Origin: an uncultured Ignavibacterium sp.
Lineage (GTDB): Bacteria > Bacteroidota > Ignavibacteria > Ignavibacteriales > Ignavibacteriaceae
Direction: 5' to 3'
DNA: 47,264 bases
NCBI GenBank assembly: GCA_937942875.1
Contig: CALEBT010000067.1
Span: forward strand, 1-47,264
Shown here: positions 36,420 through 43,460 of the stretch, in pieces
Layout of the letters: every line of letters starts with the position of its first letter
Position numbering within the stretch: position 1 is the first letter of the stretch
Made by a program: the position numbers and the translations under genes
Notes under the pieces: generated by a model
What the model was told of the DNA's origin: nothing
The model's database searches: none
Seen by the model: the letters and a program-made list of their open reading frames with translations, nothing else

Positions 36420-36587
36420 AAAAAAGCCTGAGTTAGTTTTATAAAAATTAAATATTAGTCCCATTCAAATTTAAATCAATTTTTTATAAATGCATTTTTT
36501 TCAGTTTTTACTTGTTAATTCCGACTAAACATTTAATAAAAAATCTTTGCATATAATACTAATATAATTTAATTTTCCTATGTAGAT

Positions 36588-36602
36588 TGTATACATTATA
36601 CA
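36588..36602. promoter_or_regulatory. GntR/FCD-type operator at its own gene start
   Basis: TGTATA-CAT-TATACA is a perfect 6-3-6 inverted repeat, ending 11 bases before the ATG of the GntR gene. FCD-subgroup GntR regulators often bind TTGTATAC-like sites (core GTATAC), and this begins TTGTATAC. Position and shape fit autoregulation of the whole 36614-44948 cluster. Known: family site type. Inferred: that this regulator binds here. Confidence 0.6.
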
Positions 36603-36613
36603 GTATAAAATAT

Positions 36614-37318
36614 ATGATGATCGAAAAAGAGCAGATAAGCGTCAATTTTAATTTCGAAGAACTTAAACCACTCAGAGAAAGGATTGCTTCCTCCATAAGA
36701 GATTCAATAATTGAAGGAAAAATCAAACCAGGTGAACGCTTACTTGAGCCAGTAGTTGCCAAAGTTCTCGGAGTGAGCCGAACACCTTTAAGAGAAGCTT
36801 TCCTGCAATTAGAGTCTGAAGGCTTTCTTAAATTCAATCCAAGAAAAGGAGCTTTAGTTACTGAAACTTCACCCAAAGATGCAGAAGAAATTTATCAGAT
36901 AAAGGGTGCTCTGGAAGCATTGGCTGCAAGATTAGCTGCTAACAATATTTCCAATAATCAAATAGAAGAATTAGTAAATATTAACAAAAAAATGGAATCT
37001 ATTGCCCAATCAAAGAAAAAAGATTATAAAACTTTTCTCGAGTTAAATTCTTTATTTCACCATAAAATTTATGAATGCTGCGGAAATGAGAAACTTAAAA
37101 AAACTATCAGAACATTAAGAAATCAGACTTTAAGATATAATTATATATTTCTTTCCCTTCTTTCACATTTAGATCAATCAGTAACAGAGCATTATGAAAT
37201 AATCAAATCGTTAAAGAAGAAAAAACCTGATGAAGTTGAGTCTATAGTAAAAAAACATAATGATAGTGCACTCAAAATGCTTATTGATTATATGAAAAAT
37301 CAGAAAAAATTAAACTAA
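36614..37318 (+). CDS. GntR-family (FCD) transcription regulator
   Basis: A 234-residue regulator. The winged helix is at about 15-75 ('GERLLEPVVAKVLGVSRTPL' then 'REAFLQLESEGFL'), with an all-helical FCD sensor (about 85-225) containing the metal-type His and Asp/Glu pattern around 'LNSLFHHKIYECCGN' and 'EHYEIIKSL'. FCD regulators usually sense amino acids or organic acids. I chose the ATG at 36614 (a second ATG follows directly); a TTG at 36587 would place the operator inside the coding region. It heads an eight-gene same-strand cluster with a 22-base gap to the next gene. Confidence 0.88.
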   Translation: MMIEKEQISVNFNFEELKPLRERIASSIRDSIIEGKIKPGERLLEPVVAKVLGVSRTPLREAFLQLESEGFLKFNPRKGALVTETSPKDAEEIYQIKGALEALAARLAANNISNNQIEELVNINKKMESIAQSKKKDYKTFLELNSLFHHKIYECCGNEKLKKTIRTLRNQTLRYNYIFLSLLSHLDQSVTEHYEIIKSLKKKKPDEVESIVKKHNDSALKMLIDYMKNQKKLN

Positions 37319-37340
37319 TAATTGAAATAAGGTGTGAATA

Positions 37341-38264
37341 ATGGAAAAAATTAAAGTTGCTTTAGTCGGATTTGGAAATGTCGGGTGTATGGCTCTTGAT
37401 GCTATTACACAAGAGCCTGATATGGAAATTGCAGGAATTGTAGAATTACTCAACCGTCAGAAAATAAGAGAATCTCTAAATCCGCAGAAATGCTGCAAAT
37501 TCGGGGAAACACAAGTTGTTAAAAATATAAAAGAACTTAACAAAGTAGATGTTGCTCTAGTGTGTGCCCCGTCCAGAAAAGTAAAAGAAGTTGTAACTGA
37601 ATGTCTTAAACTTGGAATTAATACTGTTGACAGTTTTGATATCCATTCTGAAATACCTCAGCTGCGAAAATATCTTGATCCAATAGCTAAAGAAAGTAAT
37701 AAAGTTTCAATAATTTCTGCCGGATGGGATCCTGGCATTGATTCAGTTATCAGAGGTTGGTTTTTAGCAATGACTCCGAGAGGAATTACACATACTAACT
37801 ACGGACCCGGAATGTCAATGGGACACACTGTTGTAGTGAAAGAAATTCCGGGAGTGAAGAATGCACTTTCTATTACTGTTCCTGCTGGGATGGGAATTCA
37901 CAGAAGAATGGTTTATGTAGAACTCAAACCAGGAACTAACTTTTCAGAAGTTGAACAAGCAATTAAAAATGATCCATACTTTATTAAAGACAGAACCTAT
38001 GTATTTGAGGTTGATGATGTTGAAAAACTTATTGATGTCGGACACGGAGTTTTAATGGAAAGAAAAGGTGTATCTGGTGCAACCCATAATCAAATGCTAA
38101 AGTTCGAAATGAAAATCAATAACCCTGCATTAACCGCTCAGGTAATGGTTTCTGCAGCTCGTGCTGCAATGAAACAAAAACCAGGTTGCTATACAATGAT
38201 CGAAGTACCTGTAATTGATTTTCTATACGGAGAACTTGAAGATTTTGTATCAAGTTTAGTTTAA
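37341..38264 (+). CDS. diaminopimelate-dehydrogenase-like oxidoreductase
   Basis: A 307-residue NAD(P)-dependent enzyme. The Rossmann loop is 'ALVGFGNVG' (GxGxxG at 10-15). 'VDSFDIHSEIPQLRKYLD', 'ISAGWDPGIDSVIRG' and 'NYGPGMSMGHTVVVKEIPGV' follow meso-diaminopimelate D-dehydrogenase (Ddh) closely (there: STGWDPGMFS, GPGLSQGHSDALRRIPGV). Ddh deaminates a D-amino centre. In this cluster I infer it removes an amino group from a rearranged diamino acid. It is not DapB-like, unlike the 2,4-diaminopentanoate dehydrogenase of the classic ornithine pathway. A plain Ddh of lysine metabolism is the alternative, but the cluster argues against it. Confidence 0.8.
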   Translation: MEKIKVALVGFGNVGCMALDAITQEPDMEIAGIVELLNRQKIRESLNPQKCCKFGETQVVKNIKELNKVDVALVCAPSRKVKEVVTECLKLGINTVDSFDIHSEIPQLRKYLDPIAKESNKVSIISAGWDPGIDSVIRGWFLAMTPRGITHTNYGPGMSMGHTVVVKEIPGVKNALSITVPAGMGIHRRMVYVELKPGTNFSEVEQAIKNDPYFIKDRTYVFEVDDVEKLIDVGHGVLMERKGVSGATHNQMLKFEMKINNPALTAQVMVSAARAAMKQKPGCYTMIEVPVIDFLYGELEDFVSSLV

Positions 38265-38278
38265 TATTTTGAGATTAT

Positions 38279-38716
38279 ATGTCTGATCCATACAAAAGAA
38301 AATTAGTAAATCAAGATTTTTATTATAGTAAAGTTGATATACACGGAAGATTTGTAGTCGTACTTGATGGTCAACTTGATAACAGGGATCTGTATCTCAT
38401 TCAACCTATTTCCAGAGCTTTTCCTCAGAATACAATAATCGAGTTAATCGGAACAGATGAAGAAAATGCTTCTCCCGGAAATTCGGTTAACAAAATATGT
38501 TACATCGGATTTGTTGAGATATTAAATGGTGGAGTAATCCTGAGAGGTGATAAAGTCTTTTGGAATGATAAAGAAATTGGAACCATAGCCGGTTACGATG
38601 ATACACATATGCCAAATCATCAAAATACAATTTTGAAAATGCGAACAAGAATATCAGGTAAAGAACTTGGGATAAAAATAAATGATAAAATCTTAATCAA
38701 AGGATTTGAAAAATAA
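38279..38716 (+). CDS. unknown 145-residue protein of the mutase cluster
   Basis: I do not recognise this protein. It has no signal peptide or membrane segment and looks beta-rich: 'GRFVVVLDGQLDNRDLYLI', 'TIIELIGTDEEN', 'GFVEILNGGVILRGDKVFWN' and 'KEIGTIAGYDDTHMPNHQNT'. Two His and an Asp in the last segment could bind metal or substrate. It is 14 bases after the dehydrogenase and 42 before the PLP enzyme. By position it matches the small OrtA partner of OrtB in ornithine clusters, but I see no sequence similarity to OrtA. I suggest it is a partner of the PLP enzyme. Confidence 0.7.
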   Translation: MSDPYKRKLVNQDFYYSKVDIHGRFVVVLDGQLDNRDLYLIQPISRAFPQNTIIELIGTDEENASPGNSVNKICYIGFVEILNGGVILRGDKVFWNDKEIGTIAGYDDTHMPNHQNTILKMRTRISGKELGIKINDKILIKGFEK

Positions 38717-38758
38717 TTTTAATTTTTCTTATAACTAAAAAACTAAAGGTTAAATAAA

Positions 38759-40225
38759 ATGGCAAAACCAAGATTTAAATTCGAAATGTACAAGAGATTA
38801 CAACAAAGAACTCCTCAAATATATGCAGAAGCCAAAAAAGCTGCTGAAAGTCTGAATATCCCCGCTGAGCTTAAAGGAGCTTTTGGTTTAACAGGAGCTA
38901 TTTCCGGATGCCCTTCTCCATTAAGAGATGATATTGAACATTTTATGGCACAGGAATCAAAAAAAGTAGTACCTCTTGCAGTTTATGTTGATCAGATTAG
39001 GGAAATAATTAAAGAAATGTATGGAGATGATTATGATGCCGCTCCTGTTAATACTTGTGAAGGCGGCTTGTGGGTAACATTCGATACGCTTATGACTCCT
39101 CCGAATCAAGGAAGAGGAGATAATTACAGAACGAGATACATTGCTCCTTTGGAGAGACATATTCATCATCAGGCATCTTATGGAAGACCTTTTCCTCCGA
39201 AATACAAAGACATTTTAGCCGATAGAGGCTGCACTGCCGGCGAGCTTGGCTTTTATGGAAAACGTCAGAATAATCTTGATACTGTTTTGGTTCCACTTGA
39301 AGGAGCTGAATATCCTACTCACGGAATAAACTATCATCCCGTTCCACTTCTTAAAAACGTCAATGCAAAAGAATCTCTTGAAAAGATTAAAGAAGTTGCA
39401 GAAAGACACCAGACTTTACTTGCAGGATTTGCTTCCTTAGGTTATGATACTGCTGGTTATGGATATGGTCAAAAAGATGAAAACGGAACACCTTTATTAC
39501 AAAAAGGGTTAGCTGAGTTGGCAAAAAAGTACAATGTGCCTTACGTAATTGATAATGCGTGGGGAATACCGTTTATTGGTAACAGTATTAAAAAAATTGG
39601 TGCTGATGTAATGATTTATAGTATGGATAAAGCTACAGGCTCTGCAACTAGTGGATTGATTATTGGTAAAGAAGATGTTCTCGTTCCAATCAGAAGAGCA
39701 TTGGGTTATCACGGGAATCGTTATGGAACAACTGCTTCCTATGGAAAAGCCGCTCTTGTAACTATGGATCCGGGTAAAGAAGGTCTTAGTGGTCAACTTG
39801 CTGCATTGAGAGTATTAAGAGATAATCCTCAAGTAATTACAAAACCTATTGATGATTTGTATGAAATTATTATAGACGAATTTTCAAGAATTGATGAAAG
39901 AATCAGAAGAGATTTTGTCTTTGCTAAAAGTTATAATTGTGGTACTGTTGAAATCAACTATGAAAATAGCTGGGAAGAAGGCAAACTTGGAATTCCAATC
40001 TTTACAATTGAAGATATGTATTCTGGTTCAAATCTTTTCCAGGACGGAATGTCTCAAATGGGAATTATTCCGACTATTGCTTATGATGCTAATATTTTTA
40101 TTTCACCAGGACTTGGAACAACTGACAATAAAGGTCAAATTATAGAAGACAGAACCAGAATGGTAATTCGCGGGCTGGTTAAATTAATTGAAATAGTTTG
40201 TGAACATGCAGGTATTTACGAATAA
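38759..40225 (+). CDS. fold-type I PLP enzyme, unrecognised family
   Basis: A 488-residue protein. 'VPYVIDNAWGIPFIGN' gives the Asp (265) that pairs with the pyridine N, and 'GADVMIYSMDKATGSATSGL' gives the Schiff-base Lys (291), 26 residues later, as in fold-type I enzymes distantly like SelA and class V aminotransferases. N-terminal parts 'GAISGCPSPLRDDIEHFM' and 'NTCEGGLWVTFDTLMTPP' are not in families I know. It is not OrtB, which is a fold-type II enzyme. Cluster logic suggests carbon-carbon cleavage or thiolysis of an amino-keto acid, or a transamination. The reaction is not proven. A GG-rich site is weak; spacing to the next gene is long and holds a hairpin. Confidence 0.82.
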   Translation: MAKPRFKFEMYKRLQQRTPQIYAEAKKAAESLNIPAELKGAFGLTGAISGCPSPLRDDIEHFMAQESKKVVPLAVYVDQIREIIKEMYGDDYDAAPVNTCEGGLWVTFDTLMTPPNQGRGDNYRTRYIAPLERHIHHQASYGRPFPPKYKDILADRGCTAGELGFYGKRQNNLDTVLVPLEGAEYPTHGINYHPVPLLKNVNAKESLEKIKEVAERHQTLLAGFASLGYDTAGYGYGQKDENGTPLLQKGLAELAKKYNVPYVIDNAWGIPFIGNSIKKIGADVMIYSMDKATGSATSGLIIGKEDVLVPIRRALGYHGNRYGTTASYGKAALVTMDPGKEGLSGQLAALRVLRDNPQVITKPIDDLYEIIIDEFSRIDERIRRDFVFAKSYNCGTVEINYENSWEEGKLGIPIFTIEDMYSGSNLFQDGMSQMGIIPTIAYDANIFISPGLGTTDNKGQIIEDRTRMVIRGLVKLIEIVCEHAGIYE

Positions 40226-40241
40226 AGAATTTTGCTTCTTA

Positions 40242-40299
40242 AATGCCACTAAGACTCCAAGGCACTAAGTTCTTTGTGTCTTAGTGCCTTGGTGGCATT
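40242..40299 (+). repeat. 20-bp stem-loop within the operon
   Basis: The arms AATGCCAC (40242-40249) plus CAAGGCACTAAG (40258-40269) pair perfectly with CTTAGTGCCTTGGTGGCATT (40280-40299). This makes a 20-bp stem with an 8-base bulge (TAAGACTC) and a 10-base loop. The word CCTTGGTGGCATT/CACTAAG is a widespread dispersed repeat. Here it is inside an operon, 49 bases before the next ATG. It could protect mRNA ends or act as a partial terminator; there is no T-run. Confidence 0.85.
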
Positions 40300-40348
40300 A
40301 ATCTTATTGTTATGCACATTTGAAATTTTTAACCTTCTTGAGGTAAAT

Positions 40349-40576
40349 ATGACAACGGCCATAGAACATATAATGGACGCAATAGATATAGAAACTTACC
40401 TGGTGTGTAAGGATGAAAATGAAGGCAAGGTATTAGCTCTGCAACTTGGAAGAGAGTTAAATCTTGGTGACATAGATATAATGTATCAGGAATTTGATGG
40501 ATATGGAGTTAGAGTACGATTAAGAAAATACATTTATAAGCCAGGTAATATTTATAAATATCTTAATCAAGAATAA
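40349..40576 (+). CDS. 75-residue protein, possible mutase small subunit
   Basis: A 75-residue soluble protein. The ATG at 40349 follows a GAGG site at 40340-40343; the longer frame from 40274 begins inside the hairpin and is rejected. The protein reads 'MDAIDIETYLVCKDENEGK' then 'LGRELNLGDIDIMYQEFDGY' and a basic C-terminus, and looks alpha/beta. I do not recognise it, and it does not resemble OraS beyond being small. It lies 18 bases before the B12 protein, where oraS stands relative to oraE, so I infer it is a subunit of the mutase. Confidence 0.72.
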   Translation: MTTAIEHIMDAIDIETYLVCKDENEGKVLALQLGRELNLGDIDIMYQEFDGYGVRVRLRKYIYKPGNIYKYLNQE

Positions 40577-40594
40577 AAAGTTTAACGGTTTATT

Positions 40595-42394
40595 ATGTCA
40601 AAAAAGATTTTATGTGTTCCTTTAGATCCCGTTCACGATGTTGGTATAAAAATTATAAAAAGTGAACTCGACAAAAATGGACATCAAACTGAACTTCTAT
40701 CTCCTGATTTAGCCCCTGAAACAATTGTAAAAATAGCAGCGAACGGGGATTATGATTTTATTCTGGTAAGTCGAACGCTTGGATACGGAGTAGCAGAAAT
40801 GCTCGCTCGTTTTGTTGATATGTTGGATGCCGCCGGCGTAAGAGAAAAATCTAAAATTGTAATTGGCGGTAAACCAATAACTCCGGAGTTGGCTGCAGAA
40901 CTTGGATTTGATAAAGGATTTGGAGAACATTCTTCAATTGAAGATATTTTAGCCTATATTGAAGGAAGAGAAGTCGAAATAAAAAATGTTGGCTTGAATA
41001 GGATTAAGAAAAACATAGCTGATAATTATGATTATAAATTCAAGAACCGGGAAATAGAAATTCTTTTAGATAGTATTGCCAGTAAACTTCTGAATTTTGT
41101 AATCGGTAAAAAATCTCCGGGTGTAGAGAGAGCAAAAATTCAGGAAGAAATCTTTAATACTCAGGACGAGACTAAAAGAAGAAAACTTCTGGAATATTAT
41201 TATTCACTTTGCGACAAAGTAATAGTTGATGGCAATCAAAATAAAAATTTTGTAAAAGGTGTCAGAGAAATAACAGAACTTGAATTAAAAAATCTCAACA
41301 ACTTTCTGCTTAACTCAAAACCTGTTAATCCTTATAAAATTCAACATACAGAAAAGCAGCCTTTATTATTTAAATTCCTTGGAAGTGGTTGTCCGATTAT
41401 GGATATCACTCACGCAAAAGTTTGTGAACGTTATGGTATAGATGGATTTTTAATTATTAATCCTTCCTGGGAAGCCCGATATGAAGGTCTTTTACAAGGT
41501 TATTTAACCCACGAAAATGATGGAACCATCACTTCGTTTAATAATATTAAGTTAATGAGAACGAGTTTGGATCACAGCACTCTTCTTACAGTTCGTGCTC
41601 ACCGGGGATTAAATACACCTGAAACTGTATTATTAGCCGGTGAAGCTGGCGCTGATCTTGCTAAAATCAATCTTGTATATGGTTCTTTAGGAGCGGGAAC
41701 TGATCCTGTCCGATTAGCAGTAGATGGAGTTGAAGCAATTAAGTTGGCTGCAAGGTACAATATGCCTTTTGATATTCCCGGTAACGATGAACTTAGTGGA
41801 GTTCCTGCGTGGAAAACCTTAGCCGGACTTCTCATTAATGTAATGATTGGAATTAAACTGGGTGCAAAACCTATTCTCAAACCTCTTTTCTGTTACGGAC
41901 CTCATATTGTTATTAATGGAATGATGAAACATAATTTCATAGATTATAATGCTGCAAAGATTTATGCTTTAAGGGAAATTGTTAATTCACCAATCTGGCC
42001 CGGAGAACCTATTGCATTTATGACTCAATCGGAAGAAAGAGTACAATCAGCAAATTCAACTTCTTATCACGCATCTCTCGCTGCTTCACTGGAGGTAGAT
42101 GCAATTACTGTTGCATCAACAGACGAAGCTTATTCAAGAGGACCAATTTGTATTACATCCAGAATAGACTGCATTAGAGCAATCTCAGATTCTTTCAGAT
42201 TTATGGGAAATGCAAAATTTGAGACAACTCCGAAAGCTCAGAACTACACCGAAGATTTAATAAAAAAGATAACCGAAACACTCAGAGAAGTTGATGAAAA
42301 GGATAATCTGACTTCTGCGATTTACCAAGGATGTCTTGGCAATAAAGAGGATGGCGCCTATCCGGGTAAATTTGGTATTGGAACTGTCAGTTAA
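40595..42394 (+). CDS. B12-binding/TIM-barrel aminomutase-like protein
   Basis: A 599-residue protein. Residues 1-125 form a B12-binding Rossmann domain with 'LDPVHDVG' (His14 as lower ligand), 'LVSRTLGYG' (Ser59) and 'IVIGGKP' (Gly91-92); 'LGFDKGFG' resembles KamE/OraE 'GYDAGFG'. A helical linker (about 130-255) leads to a barrel with 'ARYEGLLQG', 'ETVLLAGEAGADLAKINLVY' and 'AAKIYALREI', similar in layout to KamD/OraE. Two oddities: the B12 domain is N-terminal, not C-terminal as in OraE, and the Lys found 11 residues after His in KamE/OraE is Leu here. The usual DxHxxG is spaced DxxHxxG. I infer a B12/PLP-type aminomutase; the substrate is unknown. Confidence 0.82.
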   Translation: MSKKILCVPLDPVHDVGIKIIKSELDKNGHQTELLSPDLAPETIVKIAANGDYDFILVSRTLGYGVAEMLARFVDMLDAAGVREKSKIVIGGKPITPELAAELGFDKGFGEHSSIEDILAYIEGREVEIKNVGLNRIKKNIADNYDYKFKNREIEILLDSIASKLLNFVIGKKSPGVERAKIQEEIFNTQDETKRRKLLEYYYSLCDKVIVDGNQNKNFVKGVREITELELKNLNNFLLNSKPVNPYKIQHTEKQPLLFKFLGSGCPIMDITHAKVCERYGIDGFLIINPSWEARYEGLLQGYLTHENDGTITSFNNIKLMRTSLDHSTLLTVRAHRGLNTPETVLLAGEAGADLAKINLVYGSLGAGTDPVRLAVDGVEAIKLAARYNMPFDIPGNDELSGVPAWKTLAGLLINVMIGIKLGAKPILKPLFCYGPHIVINGMMKHNFIDYNAAKIYALREIVNSPIWPGEPIAFMTQSEERVQSANSTSYHASLAASLEVDAITVASTDEAYSRGPICITSRIDCIRAISDSFRFMGNAKFETTPKAQNYTEDLIKKITETLREVDEKDNLTSAIYQGCLGNKEDGAYPGKFGIGTVS

Positions 42395-42396
42395 AT

Positions 42397-43437
42397 ATGA
42401 AAACTATCGGAGTAATTGGTACCGCTAAGAATACTGGTAAAACCACGACATTATCTTTTCTGCTCAAACAATTTATTGAAAGAGGTTCAAATATCTTTTT
42501 AACTGGAATTGGCTATGACGGAGAAGAAATTGACAATATAACAAATCTCCCTAAACCCAGGTTATTTCTTGAACAAAACACTTTTGCAGCTACCTCAGAA
42601 AAATGCCTAATTAACTCGGAAGCAAAATTTGAAATAATAGAACAAACAGGTTTGACCACTGCACTTGGGAGAATCTTTTTAGTTAAAATTTCAGAACCAG
42701 GCTTAATGGTTATTGCCGGACCTAACAAAAAAAAAGCATTAAGTGAATTAATTAGTCTGGCTAAGGAAAAAACAAAATGTGATATTATTCTTGTAGATGG
42801 TTCTCTGAATAGAATCTCGCCAATGTATATTCTTAATAAATTGATTTTTACAACTGGTGCCTCTCGCAATACAAATATAGACCAGCTTGTTGAGGAAATG
42901 CTGACAATCGAAAAAATATTTAGTTTGAATTTATCTGACCAGGATTTTGATGATAAATACATTAGTATCAAATATTCCAATAAAATATTACCTCTCGGTA
43001 TCAACTCCCTTGTTGATGAAAATGATTATAAAGTTCTAGAAAGATATTTAGACAATAATCTTAAAAAGATTTTCATCCCTGGTCTGATTTCTATCGATTT
43101 TATGAATAAAAATATTGATAGACTTTTCAATTCAATTAAGAAGCCTTTTGATGTTATTTTTCATTCTCCACTTCAACTATTATTGACATATGATTTTTCT
43201 AAAATCACTCAGTTATTAGCCGGATTTAAAGAATATGATATTAGAATTTCATTTAAATTTAAGCCTGAATTATCAGCAATTACTATAAATCCATTTTATC
43301 CAAAAGCAGATAATTTTAATTATATAGCCTCGTTTATTGACAATAAGATTTTCTTGGACAAAATGATTAAATCTCTTAAAACTCCTGTATTTAATATTTT
43401 TGAATCAGGTTCAGAAAAGATTTTTGAACTAATATAA
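42397..43437 (+). CDS. P-loop protein, KamB-like aminomutase reactivase
   Basis: A 346-residue P-loop protein. The loop 'GTAKNTGKTTT' (8-18) is of the BioD/MobB GTxxxxGKT type. 'LTGIGYDGEEID', 'PKPRLFL', 'FAATSEKCL', 'LGRIFLVKI', 'VIAGPNKKKALSEL' and 'DIILVDGSLNRISPMY' follow the pattern I associate with KamB, the reactivase subunit of lysine 5,6-aminomutase clusters. B12 mutases need ATP-dependent exchange of damaged cofactor, so a gene 2 bases after the mutase fits well. The family name rests on memory of the pattern, so treat it as probable. Confidence 0.72.
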   Translation: MKTIGVIGTAKNTGKTTTLSFLLKQFIERGSNIFLTGIGYDGEEIDNITNLPKPRLFLEQNTFAATSEKCLINSEAKFEIIEQTGLTTALGRIFLVKISEPGLMVIAGPNKKKALSELISLAKEKTKCDIILVDGSLNRISPMYILNKLIFTTGASRNTNIDQLVEEMLTIEKIFSLNLSDQDFDDKYISIKYSNKILPLGINSLVDENDYKVLERYLDNNLKKIFIPGLISIDFMNKNIDRLFNSIKKPFDVIFHSPLQLLLTYDFSKITQLLAGFKEYDIRISFKFKPELSAITINPFYPKADNFNYIASFIDNKIFLDKMIKSLKTPVFNIFESGSEKIFELI

Positions 43438-43460
43438 TTTTCAAACAAAGAAAAATTTTT

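Noticed and set aside
36587-36613. Upstream TTG start for the GntR regulator
   Set aside because: It would put the operator inside the coding region; two in-frame ATGs follow and the winged-helix domain begins after them.
37341-38264. Calling it ord (2,4-diaminopentanoate dehydrogenase)
   Set aside because: The classic Ord is DapB-like; this sequence has the Ddh blocks GWDPG and GPGxSxGH.
40274-40348. N-terminal extension of the 75-residue protein with a hydrophobic stretch
   Set aside because: It would start at TTG inside the hairpin loop and translate the repeat; a good GAGG site precedes the ATG at 40349.
38279-42394. Naming these genes ortA, ortB, oraS and oraE
   Set aside because: Order and logic are similar, but OrtB is a fold-type II enzyme while this PLP protein is fold-type I, the small proteins show no resemblance, and the B12 protein has a different domain order.
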